26,785 bases of DNA from a virus: positions 1 to 26,785 of IMG/VR virus record IMGVR_UViG_3300032516_000162. One strand, given 5' to 3'. The notes beneath the pieces were generated by a model. It was not told where the DNA came from. It was given only the letters and a program-made list of their open reading frames with translations, and searched no databases. Positions 6,752 through 13,013 of the stretch are shown piece by piece (the first letter of the stretch is position 1; each line of letters starts with the position of its first letter). Made by a program: the position numbers and the translations under genes.

Positions 6752-7579
6752 ATGGACAACAGCTTTGATTGCATGTACTACGGGAAAGGCCGCTACATCG
6801 GAGGTCTTGATGAAGTCGGGGTTGTGGACATCGCCGGGCCGCTCGTGGCTGCCTGCGTTGTACTCCCGAAGTTCGAACTGCAGCGCCCCGACGTGAAACT
6901 CTTTGAGGTCGACGACTCAAAGAAGGTGCCAGAAAACTTCCGAAAGCAACTGGCAGAAATCATCTGGCAGAATGCTTTGGCTATTGGCATCGGCGAGGTT
7001 CAGCCTGCTGAGCTTGATGCCATAGGTAAAGCCTCAGCCATCAGACTTGCGATGGCACGAGCTGTTGTTGCATGCAGGACAACCATCAAGAACAGGCCGC
7101 TAAGGCCGGATTTTCTCATGGTGGACGCAGGAAAAGGTGTCATTGCCCCGCTCGCAATCCCGCAAAAAGGTATTGCGGAGGGTGGCACCAAAAGTCTTTG
7201 CATTGCAGCGGCCGGTATTATCGCCAAGGTCTACCGTGACGATATTATGATCAAGCTGCATCAGTCCTACCCGTACTACAAGTGGAACAGTAACAAGGGT
7301 TATCCTTGTGAGGACCATTTTCTCGGGCTGGACAAGCGCGGTGTTATTCCTGGGCTCCACCGCCTTAAGGACTGGCCGTTTAAGAAGAGCAGCCGAGGCA
7401 GCGAAGCTATTGAGTGGCAGATCAGGCGGCGCAAGTGGCGCGCGGTTACAGAACGTGAACTTAGCATGGAGATCGCAGGTGGCGCATGGACTTTAAACCC
7501 CCAATCTTCAGAGGACTCGATGCCCTCCAACGACTCTACATTAAAGACTCACCTGATTGGCAGCGCATCAATGACCTAA
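6752..7579 (+). CDS. rnhB: Ribonuclease HII-like protein
   Basis: RNase H type 2 removes RNA from RNA-DNA hybrids and at single ribonucleotides. Visible motifs: GLDEVG (D20, E21), DDSKKV (54-59), FLMVDAGKG (D125), and KSLCIAAAGIIAKVYRD (K147 to D163), followed by NKGYPCEDH and GLHR. All four catalytic acids are present. The usual GRG after DEVG, which contacts the junction ribose, reads VVD here. The Asp in that position is typical of RNase HIII (DEVGTGD), so the enzyme is a mosaic. A C-terminal extension of about 65 residues beyond DWPF is not part of the family core. ATG follows TGAGG. The end overlaps the next gene by 94 bases. Confidence 0.9.
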   Translation: MDNSFDCMYYGKGRYIGGLDEVGVVDIAGPLVAACVVLPKFELQRPDVKLFEVDDSKKVPENFRKQLAEIIWQNALAIGIGEVQPAELDAIGKASAIRLAMARAVVACRTTIKNRPLRPDFLMVDAGKGVIAPLAIPQKGIAEGGTKSLCIAAAGIIAKVYRDDIMIKLHQSYPYYKWNSNKGYPCEDHFLGLDKRGVIPGLHRLKDWPFKKSSRGSEAIEWQIRRRKWRAVTERELSMEIAGGAWTLNPQSSEDSMPSNDSTLKTHLIGSASMT

Positions 7580-7716
7580 AGGCTATTGTCGAAGGTGAGC
7601 AAAACGAAACCAAACTAGCCCATTACTATCGGATTCTGAAAGAAGAGATGGACAAAGAGTTCGCTCATATGAGCGCTCCCGATGGGCAAACAGACGCTGA
7701 CCCCAAACACACTTAA
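7486..7716 (+). CDS. Hypothetical helical protein
   Basis: A 76-residue protein starting inside the RNase HII gene, with AGGTGG a few bases before the ATG. It is mostly helical, with charged repeats (NETKLAHYYRILKEEMDKEF) suggesting a short coiled coil and an acidic C-terminus (DGQTDADPK). It is not recognised. The long overlap means that either the C-terminal extension of RNase HII or the N-terminus of this protein is dispensable. Confidence 0.6.
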   Translation: MDFKPPIFRGLDALQRLYIKDSPDWQRINDLKAIVEGEQNETKLAHYYRILKEEMDKEFAHMSAPDGQTDADPKHT

Positions 7717-7725
7717 GGAGAGAGC

Positions 7726-7986
7726 ATGGCTAAAGCCAGCTTGGAATTTGATCTTAGCACCGACTCAGGAAGATACGATTACGATTCTGTTCATAATGCA
7801 GTCTACTATCAGCGGGCATTCGCCGACTTGCTCGGGTATCTTCACCAGCAAGAGCTTTTAAAGGCGACGCTGACCCCTGCAATGATCCTTGGGGAGCTTG
7901 AGAAGGTTGCTGAGAAGCATACTAAGCTCGAGCACCTTCGCACGCTGGTCCGCAGGCACGCGGCGCGGCCGTTAACAACGCATTGA
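7726..7986 (+). CDS. Hypothetical helical protein
   Basis: An 86-residue protein with AAGGAGAG before the ATG. The N-terminus is acidic, followed by helices (YYQRAFADLLGYLHQQELLK and LGELEKVAEKHTKLEHLRTL) and a basic tail. It could be a small helical bundle or dimer. It is not recognised. Spacing to both neighbours is about 10 bases, so it belongs to the same operon as RNase HII. Confidence 0.7.
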   Translation: MAKASLEFDLSTDSGRYDYDSVHNAVYYQRAFADLLGYLHQQELLKATLTPAMILGELEKVAEKHTKLEHLRTLVRRHAARPLTTH

Positions 7987-7997
7987 GAGGAGAGCCT

Positions 7998-8582
7998 ATG
8001 CACAAAAGACTAGCTATCGAACAAGTCAACGAGACCTCGTTTGTTGTGTCAGGCAGCCATCAATTCAACGTCTCTTTTCTTTCTGGGACGATTGCCCTCT
8101 ACGGGACCGCCGGCATGCAGTTCTTTAGGAACCTTGCCAACGTTCCGCCCGACCAGATCGGTCGGGCGTTCCCTTCGGGGGCTGAAATTTTAGCTGCTGC
8201 CGAGCTGCATAAAGAGACCACAACCGATCGCGAGATGTTTCTGGAGTCCCTTGAAGACCTCCTAAAAGCCAAGATCATCGACCAGAAAAACAAGAACGTT
8301 CTGCGCGAGTTCATCTTAAAATGTGACTGTCCGCCGCTGGTCATCTGGCAAAAGCTCCGGATGCTTGGCTACGACCACCTAAAGCCGCACCTTAAATTTG
8401 AGCGGCCAAAAGACGAGCTGCTATCCACTGTCGAAGCTATGAGGATCTTTGTCGATGGAATCCGAGACACCCCCTCAGCCAAAGCAAAAGAGACCCAGAA
8501 CCTACGGGCTGGGCGTGCCCGCGCAACCGTTCAACCTAACCCTCTCCGAGGGGCAGATGGCCGTTCTAATTCAAGCAACTGA
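7998..8582 (+). CDS. Hypothetical phage protein
   Basis: A 194-residue protein. ATG at 7998 follows GAGAGGAGAG. The first 45 residues are strand-rich (SFVVSGSHQFNVSFLSG...), and the rest is helical with a charged DRKxNV-like segment (LLKAKIIDQKNKNVLREFIL) and CDCPPLVIWQKLRMLGYDHL. It is not recognised. The C-terminal 40 residues, Arg/Ala/Asn-rich and low in complexity, overlap the next gene by 128 bases. This tail probably tolerates sequence dictated by the overlapping frame. Confidence 0.7.
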   Translation: MHKRLAIEQVNETSFVVSGSHQFNVSFLSGTIALYGTAGMQFFRNLANVPPDQIGRAFPSGAEILAAAELHKETTTDREMFLESLEDLLKAKIIDQKNKNVLREFILKCDCPPLVIWQKLRMLGYDHLKPHLKFERPKDELLSTVEAMRIFVDGIRDTPSAKAKETQNLRAGRARATVQPNPLRGADGRSNSSN

Positions 8583-8856
8583 ACTTTATGCAAGAGTTGG
8601 GATGCTGCAGTTCGACGATGTGTGGAGGGCCGTAGCGGAGACCAGAGGCCCGGAGGCCGGCTCTGCCCTGGGGCCGGAACAAGAAATAAGCTATTCTTCT
8701 TTTACATTTGGACAAAGGAGCGCCCTATGCGAGATTTCTGGTTGGGCTTTGAAAAGCAGGCCGCCCTTTATGGGGTGTTCAGAGGACTGCGCGAAGCCAC
8801 CAAGGCCCCGGCTACGGGCAAGGCCGTCGAGAAGGTCCTCGACTATGGTGCAATGA
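8455..8856 (+). CDS. Hypothetical protein overlapping both neighbours
   Basis: A 133-residue product from an ATG preceded by GAGG. Residues 1-85 look natural: a Pro-rich opening, FNLTLSEGQMAVLIQATELY, then LQFDDVWRAVAE. The C-terminal 43 residues overlap the next gene and are Arg/Pro/Ser-rich, like a by-product of the other frame. With 128 bases shared upstream and 130 downstream, nearly two-thirds of the gene is dual-coding. A frameshift or sequencing slip near 8700 is an alternative. It is not recognised. Confidence 0.5.
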   Translation: MESETPPQPKQKRPRTYGLGVPAQPFNLTLSEGQMAVLIQATELYARVGMLQFDDVWRAVAETRGPEAGSALGPEQEISYSSFTFGQRSALCEISGWALKSRPPFMGCSEDCAKPPRPRLRARPSRRSSTMVQ

Positions 8857-9152
8857 AAGCTGCTCCTAAGATCGCCCCTAAGGTCGCTCCGGCGGCCCTT
8901 GACTATAAGGCAATGGGTACGGCAAGGGCAGAGCAAAGGGCTGCGCACGAGGCCAACGCCGCAACCCTAGACTACTCTTCCGGCAAGCCCTCCCTTACCC
9001 AGAAGGGTGAGAGGGTGCAGACCCAGGCGTCCAAGTCGGTCCCTCCGCCGGCGCATGACCCGAGGCTTGAGCAGAGGATTAAGCATGTCACAAAGGGGTC
9101 TACGCCACTGTCCGACTGGCACAGTGCGCTAAGAGAGCCCGTCAAGTTGTAA
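8727..9152 (+). CDS. Hypothetical phage protein, Ala/Lys-rich
   Basis: A 141-residue protein. The ATG follows AAAGGAG by seven bases, and this start is preferred over upstream in-frame codons. It opens MRDFWLGFEKQAALYGVF, a short amphipathic helix like those that start several phage virion-associated hypothetical proteins. It continues with repeated short units LDYGAMK, LDYKAMG and LDYSSGK spaced by Ala/Pro/Lys linkers (APKIAPKVAPAA). The low-complexity linker suggests an extended, perhaps structural or tail-like protein. It is the last rightward gene before the convergent terminator. The function is unknown. Confidence 0.65.
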   Translation: MRDFWLGFEKQAALYGVFRGLREATKAPATGKAVEKVLDYGAMKAAPKIAPKVAPAALDYKAMGTARAEQRAAHEANAATLDYSSGKPSLTQKGERVQTQASKSVPPPAHDPRLEQRIKHVTKGSTPLSDWHSALREPVKL

Positions 9153-9225
9153 AGTTTTCTGAGGGGCTCCCAAAAATACCGTGGCCCGCCCGGCACCCAT
9201 CTTTAAGCACGCACACGTCTCAATA

Positions 9226-9234
9226 TGCTATAAT
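9226..9234 (+). promoter_or_regulatory. Extended -10 promoter TGCTATAAT
   Basis: A perfect sigma-70 extended -10 element (TG, one base, TATAAT) in the gap between convergent gene blocks. The -35 is poor, as is usual when the extended element is complete. Transcription should start near 9241. The only thing downstream in this direction is the UUCG hairpin 45 bases on, so it appears to drive a small RNA. Confidence 0.6.
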
Positions 9235-9240
9235 GGATCT

Positions 9241-9310
9241 CTGCTATGCACAGGGGAAAGACTCCGTAGGGAAACAGTTTTTCCGGGGCTCGCTTCGGCG
9301 AGCCCTATTT
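9241..9310 (+). ncRNA. Candidate small RNA of about 65-70 bases
   Basis: The segment is bounded by a near-ideal extended -10 promoter and a strong UUCG hairpin. It can fold a first hairpin (GGGAAA-CAGT-TTTTCC) followed by the terminator stem. It contains no start codon with a ribosome site. It is convergent with the KH-domain gene, so its 3' end is complementary to the 3' end of that mRNA. It may act as an antisense or a stand-alone regulator. The call rests on promoter-terminator architecture only. Confidence 0.45.
9286..9305. terminator. UUCG-loop hairpin between convergent blocks
   Basis: GGGCTCGC-TTCG-GCGAGCCC forms an eight-pair stem with a stable tetraloop. It sits five bases past the stop of the leftward KH gene and just downstream of the small-RNA promoter, so it probably ends transcripts from both sides. 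The T-tracts are weak (TATTT rightward), so efficiency is uncertain. Confidence 0.65.
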
Positions 9311-9567
9311 CACGATACCGCCTCTATGTGGCATTTCATTTTGTGTTTGGCCGCCATCGCGTGCACGAGGATACGGAGAGAGTCTACGTTGCGTCCGCCT
9401 GAGCCTATGATCTTTCCACAATCCTCGCCAGCAACGTTTATCGAAATCAGGATAGTGCCTGAGGCTTCTATATGGGTAATCACGATGGCTTCGGGCTTAT
9501 CTACGAGCAGTCTTACAACCCCTAGGACCACCACGACGATATCTTCTGCCAACTCGCTCGATGTCAT
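9310..9567 (-). CDS. khpA: KhpA-like KH-domain RNA-binding protein
   Basis: An 85-residue single KH domain. It has the KhpA/YlqC layout: helix VVVVLGVVRLLVDKPEA, strand ILISINVAGEDCG, then the GxxG-type loop KIIGSGGRN (52-60), then helix LRILVHAMAAKH. Bacterial KhpA (about 75-80 residues) partners with KhpB/Jag and binds many cellular RNAs. A copy in a phage is unusual. The ATG overlaps the stop of the DHH phosphoesterase gene by four bases (ATGA), so the two are translated together. The likely role is an RNA chaperone for phage or host transcripts, but no KhpB partner is visible in the window. Confidence 0.85.
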   Translation of the reverse strand: MTSSELAEDIVVVVLGVVRLLVDKPEAIVITHIEASGTILISINVAGEDCGKIIGSGGRNVDSLRILVHAMAAKHKMKCHIEAVS

Positions 9568-10382
9568 AAGTCCGCCATTGAAACCGTTACGGAAAAACCC
9601 GCTGCGTTCTTGTGTCCACCACCACCAAACTGCTTTGCCACAGCCGAGACATCGAACTCACCGATGGATCTCAAGGAGTAGATTCGTAACCAAACGCCAT
9701 CGGCAGGGCTCCGATCAGAGAATGTCACTGAGTATGGCCTGTCAGGGTATTTGACACAAAGAGCCATCCCCACCTCGGACGAATAAAAGGCGCTGTTCGC
9801 CGCAGGCACTTCTTTACCTTTGATGAATATCCAGCCAGAGGTTTCTACAATGCGCTGGACATCGTTCTTCATTTTCCGGACAAGGCTGGCCCCTTTGATC
9901 TCCAGGACGTTGGTGTTATGAAGAGACATCCCCCAGAGTTCAAAGGATCGGTCATCCTCGTAGAGCGCCGCTGTAATCTCTTCGGTGCCCGGCAGCTTCC
10001 ATTGCCAGAGATCTCTGTCCTGGATGACACGAAATAGCCAAGGCACGGGCAAGCCTGGAAAGAAGAACTCATAGGCCAGCACAGCCCCCGACTTTTCCAT
10101 ATTAAAGATACAGCAGTCCAGGCCCTCTAAATCCTCTTGAGCCGACTTATGATGATCAATTATGCGGAGGTTCAGGCGCTTCTGTTCCCTCAGGATAACC
10201 TCTCGTTTGAAGCTAAAGTCCAGAACGTACACCTCATCACCGTCGGGACACCCATCGAGCGGTAGCGCGCCCTCATCGTAACGGCACGCTCGATATGTGG
10301 CCTTAGCACCGTACTTCATATAGGCCGCTAGCGCCGCGCCGAAACCATCGATACAGTTGTCGTGGTAGAGCACTCTAATCAT
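9564..10382 (-). CDS. DHH/DHHA1 phosphoesterase, nanoRNase-like
   Basis: A 272-residue enzyme of the DHH family 1. Motifs: YHDNCIDGFGAALAA (H7, D8, D12), VYVLDFSF (D55), IIDHHKSA (D76, H77, H78), QDRDLW (D122, D124), and a C-terminal DHHA1 substrate site QFGGGGHKNAAGF (251-263). All metal ligands of the Mn-dependent active site are present. Relatives degrade short RNAs (NrnA), pAp or cyclic dinucleotides; the exact substrate cannot be read. The start ATG follows GGAAGG and overlaps the upstream stop (ATGA), and the end overlaps the KH gene. It could recycle nanoRNA or remove dinucleotide signals during infection. Confidence 0.88.
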   Translation of the reverse strand: MIRVLYHDNCIDGFGAALAAYMKYGAKATYRACRYDEGALPLDGCPDGDEVYVLDFSFKREVILREQKRLNLRIIDHHKSAQEDLEGLDCCIFNMEKSGAVLAYEFFFPGLPVPWLFRVIQDRDLWQWKLPGTEEITAALYEDDRSFELWGMSLHNTNVLEIKGASLVRKMKNDVQRIVETSGWIFIKGKEVPAANSAFYSSEVGMALCVKYPDRPYSVTFSDRSPADGVWLRIYSLRSIGEFDVSAVAKQFGGGGHKNAAGFSVTVSMADL

Positions 10383-10630
10383 CTGCAACGCCTTCCCGCG
10401 ATTGAGTCTTCTTTTGTTACTCCCCAATGGATTTTGACGCTTGCGCGTATAACATAGCGCAGGCGCAGCCCCGTCTCCCTGCTGATGACAGTCACTAGGT
10501 ACTCATCATCGTCCAAGACCCCATCAGCCAGATACTTCTCCGCGTACCGATGGGCTGCTGCGTAGGGCGTGCTGGCCTTGATAGTGGCTTCGTCGGACTC
10601 TCGCCCGCAACTTACGATAAATTCAGCCAC
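10379..10630 (-). CDS. Hypothetical small protein, first gene of the KH/DHH operon
   Basis: An 83-residue protein. GTG at 10630 is preferred because a TGCTATAAA promoter lies so close that an upstream ATG (10645) would sit at or before the transcript start. The protein reads VAEFIVSCGRESDEATIKAS, then SPYAAA-like helix (TPYAAAHRYAEKYLADG), then strands (DEYLVTVISRETGLRLRYV). It is a compact alpha/beta fold, not recognised. The stop overlaps the DHH gene start. Confidence 0.65.
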   Translation of the reverse strand: MAEFIVSCGRESDEATIKASTPYAAAHRYAEKYLADGVLDDDEYLVTVISRETGLRLRYVIRASVKIHWGVTKEDSIAGRRCR

Positions 10631-10647
10631 GAAAGCTACCCCCATTT

Positions 10648-10656
10648 TTTATAGCA
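10648..10656 (-). promoter_or_regulatory. Extended -10 promoter TGCTATAAA
   Basis: A leftward extended -10 element (TG-C-TATAAA) ends about 18 bases before the GTG of the first gene of the KH/DHH operon and lies just beyond the upstream terminator. It would give a very short leader. Confidence 0.5.
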
Positions 10657-10697
10657 TCTCACTCAAGAGTACCCACTTCTTCAGGTGTGGGATAAGT

Positions 10698-10733
10698 AAA
10701 AAAAAAGCAGCCTCGGAGAATCCCCAAGGCTGC
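10698..10733 (-). terminator. Rho-independent terminator of the CAP lipoprotein gene
   Basis: Leftward, GCAGCCT pairs with AGGCTGC around an inner GGGGATTCTCC hairpin, followed by nine T. This is a textbook intrinsic terminator, and it separates the exported-protein group from the KH/DHH operon. Confidence 0.85.
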
Positions 10734-10771
10734 CCTACCACTGCATATTCACGCGCTCACAATCTGACTGG
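10707..10771 (-). repeat. Duplicated 3' terminator module, copy 1
   Basis: From just after the CAP gene stop the minus strand reads AGTCAGATTG, GCGCGTGAATA, then the terminator. The same order with only scattered changes follows the stop of the 13047-13532 gene. The similarity covers about 60 bases, beyond the hairpin, so it is common descent rather than chance. Confidence 0.7.
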
Positions 10772-10775
10772 ATAC

Positions 10776-11234
10776 TTATAAGAATTCTACTACCCAAAAG
10801 TTATCGACCATGGCCGCACCGACGAGGGTCTGATTAGGGCTGTACATAATGGCCGCATGCCCAGGGCTCTTGGTCCATCCCTGCACAGCCGCAGCCGGTG
10901 TGCGATGACCGCACGCGATGATCTCACCATCAGCTTTAGCCCCGCAGCGACTAGCGCGAGCCCACGGCGAACTTCCATCCGATCCTGTATGACTACAAAC
11001 TCGCCTCGGACCGATGTCTTTAGCGTGCCGTTGGGCGGCACAGTTAAGTCCAGCCGTTGCTGTCACTTTTCTCAGACCGCGCGCGACCCTCACGCGATTA
11101 ATCTCGGCCACAAGATCCGTGGCGGCGCCGGATATTTTCAGAGATGCCGTCGTGCTCCCCTTCTCTTCTTGAAACGCGCTATCACCGCACCCAGCGAGGA
11201 GTAAACACAGTGCAAGGTATCTAATCCTTTCCAT
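10776..11234 (-). CDS. CAP (SCP/PR1-like) domain lipoprotein
   Basis: A 152-residue exported protein. The N-terminus MERIRYLALCLLLAGC is a lipoprotein signal peptide with lipobox LAGC (Cys16). Residues 40-150 are a YkwD-type CAP domain: VAEINRVRVARGL, AAQRHAKDI (H70), SHTGSDGSSPWARA, GEIIACG (E104), WTKSPGHAAIM (H126), and a C-terminal FWVVEFL strand. The His/Glu ligands of the CAP cavity are present. Start: ATG with GGAG five bases before; an upstream in-frame start (11300) lacks this. CAP proteins bind lipids or act on the cell envelope, but their bacterial functions are poorly known. In a phage this is likely a moron gene that changes the lysogen or infected-cell surface. Confidence 0.87.
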   Translation of the reverse strand: MERIRYLALCLLLAGCGDSAFQEEKGSTTASLKISGAATDLVAEINRVRVARGLRKVTATAGLNCAAQRHAKDIGPRRVCSHTGSDGSSPWARASRCGAKADGEIIACGHRTPAAAVQGWTKSPGHAAIMYSPNQTLVGAAMVDNFWVVEFL

Positions 11235-11333
11235 GTACGCTCCATCTCCGGCCGCGCAGCTTCTCGGCAGTGAAGCCAGTATGATAATGGTCCTGCTCAT
11301 GATTAAGCAAGACCACAGAAAACTGTAAACAGA

Positions 11334-11717
11334 CTATAGATCGAAACTGTAGCCAGCGCCAGCCATGATGGAATCTTCACTTGTCACCATACCGAGCATC
11401 GACCACTCCTGACTCCAATTATAAGCATATTGTGCTCCAAAAAGCAGCCCATCCTTTTGAGCCGCTTTCAGATCGAAATCTCTTGTCCCGAGTCTGCCGT
11501 GGCCAATCAAAAGACTGATCGTGTGCGCTTCCGCAAAACTGTAGCCAGCGCCAGCCATGAGGGAATCTTTGCTTGTCACCATACCGAGCGTCGACCACTC
11601 CTGACTCCAATGGTAAGCGTACTGTGCTCCAAAAAGCAGCCCATCCTTTTGAACCGCTCTCAGATCGAAATCTTTTGTACCGAGCCTGTCGTGGCCAATC
11701 AATAGGCTGATCGTGTG
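11334..11717 (-). repeat. 192-base tandem duplication, two units
   Basis: Two units, offset exactly 192 bases, encode the 64-residue beta-rich repeats of the lipoprotein. They differ at scattered sites, many of them silent, so the duplication is older than the stalk repeats but still recent. Confidence 0.85.
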
Positions 11718-12152
11718 CCCCTTGAACACCGGGTCAGCTTCCGCAGAGGCTTCTTCCTTCGGAGCTTCCACAGAAGCTGCTTGCTGCTTCGCTTCTTCCT
11801 TCGGAGCTTCCACAGAAGCTGCTTGCTGCTTGGCTTCTTCCTTCGGAGCTTCCACAGAAGCTGCTTGCTGCTTGGCTTCTTCCGTCGGACTGTCAACTCT
11901 CTTGGGTTTACGATGGACGGTTTTTTTGTCTCTCGGAACAATAGGCTCGCTTTGAGCTTTGTCTTCCTTGACTTCAGGTTTGACTTCGTATACGTCTTCC
12001 TGGGCTTCCTGAATGACCTTGGCTTCAGGAGCCGGCATCGCCTGCGTCCCCTGCGCATCAGCAGGGCGCTCGACCTGAGCTTTTTCGTCTAGATTGCAGG
12101 CAGGAAACAAAAGCAGAGACAAAACCGTCAGCAAACGCGAAAGCGTGCTCAT
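11334..12152 (-). CDS. Repeat lipoprotein with two beta-rich 64-residue units
   Basis: A 272-residue exported protein with signal peptide and lipobox LFPAC (Cys19). Residues 20-90 are acidic/basic and Pro-rich. Residues 91-132 are three copies of EEAKQQAASVEAPK, a flexible stalk. Residues 146-209 and 210-272 are two near-identical units starting HTISLLIGH and ending AGAGYSF. Each alternates hydrophobic and polar residues with aromatic ends, as in outer-membrane hairpins or small beta-barrels (GLLFGAQYAYHWSQEWS, MAGAGYSF). The C-terminal YSFDL resembles an outer-membrane terminal strand. I infer a surface or outer-membrane-associated protein lifted by a stalk. The ATG follows AAAAAAGGAG. Confidence 0.8.
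   Translation of the reverse strand: MSTLSRLLTVLSLLLFPACNLDEKAQVERPADAQGTQAMPAPEAKVIQEAQEDVYEVKPEVKEDKAQSEPIVPRDKKTVHRKPKRVDSPTEEAKQQAASVEAPKEEAKQQAASVEAPKEEAKQQAASVEAPKEEASAEADPVFKGHTISLLIGHDRLGTKDFDLRAVQKDGLLFGAQYAYHWSQEWSTLGMVTSKDSLMAGAGYSFAEAHTISLLIGHGRLGTRDFDLKAAQKDGLLFGAQYAYNWSQEWSMLGMVTSEDSIMAGAGYSFDL
11757..11882 (-). repeat. 42-base tandem repeat, three units
   Basis: Three almost identical 42-base units encode the EEAKQQAASVEAPK stalk of the lipoprotein. The near-identity suggests copy number can change by slippage, which would vary stalk length. Confidence 0.85.
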
Positions 12153-12214
12153 TTTACATCACTCCTTTTTTGGATGTTACGGACCAGAATAGCCGTAATT
12201 AATCGAGATGCCAA

Positions 12215-12223
12215 ATCATAGCA
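12215..12223 (-). promoter_or_regulatory. Extended -10 promoter TGCTATGAT
   Basis: TG-C-TATGAT reads leftward about 60 bases before the repeat lipoprotein start, in a 140-base gap. It has the same TGCTAT core as the promoters at 9226 and 10656, which suggests host sigma-70 control of the exported genes. Confidence 0.5.
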
Positions 12224-12296
12224 TAATCTACTTGCTGCCGTATATCCGTATGGCATTAAGTATGGTTTTTTGAGGCCTGGGTGGGGTCTGTGGCTG

Positions 12297-12731
12297 CTAG
12301 ATAGTACGCCTGCCCTTGAGGTCGTACCCTGAAAACTCGGGGAGCGGGTGCCCGTCCAGGCAATGCCAGAGGTGGAGGCAGTACTGGTGCAGGTTCACGT
12401 ATTTGTCCTCTGGCGGGAAAACCATCATCGCGTACTTATCTTTGCCGATAAACCGCGCCTTGACCGAGGTGATTTCCTCGTAGTTTGGCATTCGCTTCTG
12501 GTGAGCAAAGGAGACATGAAGCCACAGCTTCCCGTCGCCCTCCTGCGAGACCGAAGATATTACGGTGAGCGGGTATAGAAGGTGCTGCCAGAGTTTCCCG
12601 TCCAACCTTGTTTGCGTCACCCGGAAAATCCCGTCGATATCTGTCACATGCTGCATGACAAGCTCCATCGCATTAGCAGGAGTCAACTTCCCATCAATGG
12701 GCAACGTTTCGGTATCGGTGCTCTCTTCCAT
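12297..12731 (-). CDS. Conserved phage hypothetical protein (DUF7694-like)
   Basis: A 144-residue protein. ATG at 12731 follows TGGAG; longer starts would overlap the upstream gene further. The central part KLWLHVSFAHQKRMPNYEE, then VKARFIGKDKYAMMVFPP, then KYVNLHQYCLHLWHCLDG and a final LPEFSGYD form the pattern (W.HVS...R.P.YEE...A..V.P....YVN....LHLW) of a widespread phage and prophage hypothetical family. The function is unknown. The name is from memory. No signal peptide, so it is not part of the exported group although it lies inside it. Confidence 0.75.
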   Translation of the reverse strand: MEESTDTETLPIDGKLTPANAMELVMQHVTDIDGIFRVTQTRLDGKLWQHLLYPLTVISSVSQEGDGKLWLHVSFAHQKRMPNYEEITSVKARFIGKDKYAMMVFPPEDKYVNLHQYCLHLWHCLDGHPLPEFSGYDLKGRRTI

Positions 12732-12912
12732 ATCTGCTCCAATCGTCTTTCTGTTTAGGGAGTCTGTCTGCAAGCACTATTTCAGTGAGTTCGTCCAACA
12801 CAGCCAAATCCTCGGCCAGCTCTTCGGAGATGCCCTGGGGTCCTGTTTTCGGAGGCTCCTGGCAGCACGAGATGGTAAATAACAGACCATATAGATGGCA
12901 CGAAATACGCAC
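12694..12912 (-). CDS. Small acidic protein, possibly a lipoprotein
   Basis: A 72-residue product from a GTG start with only a weak ribosome site. The first 17 residues end LLFTISCCQEPP, which could be a short lipobox (FTISC). The remainder is an acidic helix (SEELAEDLAVLDELTEIVLA) with a basic tail. The overlapping alternative frame gives a Trp/Arg/Ser-rich product and is less credible. It overlaps the next gene by 38 bases. It could be a third small exported protein of this group. The function is unknown. Confidence 0.5.
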   Translation of the reverse strand: MRISCHLYGLLFTISCCQEPPKTGPQGISEELAEDLAVLDELTEIVLADRLPKQKDDWSRYGREHRYRNVAH

Positions 12913-12976
12913 GCTGCTGTTACCTGTCGGTGATTTACATCACCGTAAATGCCCCAGTAGGTATTTTCAAGCACAA

Positions 12977-13013
12977 ATAAAAGAGGCAGCCCCGGAGAAA
13001 CCCCGAGGCGGCC
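12977..13013 (-). terminator. Terminator downstream of the 13047-13532 gene
   Basis: Leftward, GGCCGCCTCGGGG-TTT-CTCCGGGGCTGCC folds into a long stem with two or three mismatches, followed by TCTTTTATTT. It is part of the module shared with the terminator at 10698-10733. Confidence 0.8.

Noticed and set aside
11757-11882. 42-base repeats as a CRISPR-like or iteron array
   Set aside because: In-frame within a lipoprotein gene, with a period of 14 codons and no unique spacers.
11699-12058. Arg/Lys-rich frames over the lipoprotein stalk repeats
   Set aside because: They arise from reading the 42-base repeats in other frames; no start signals.
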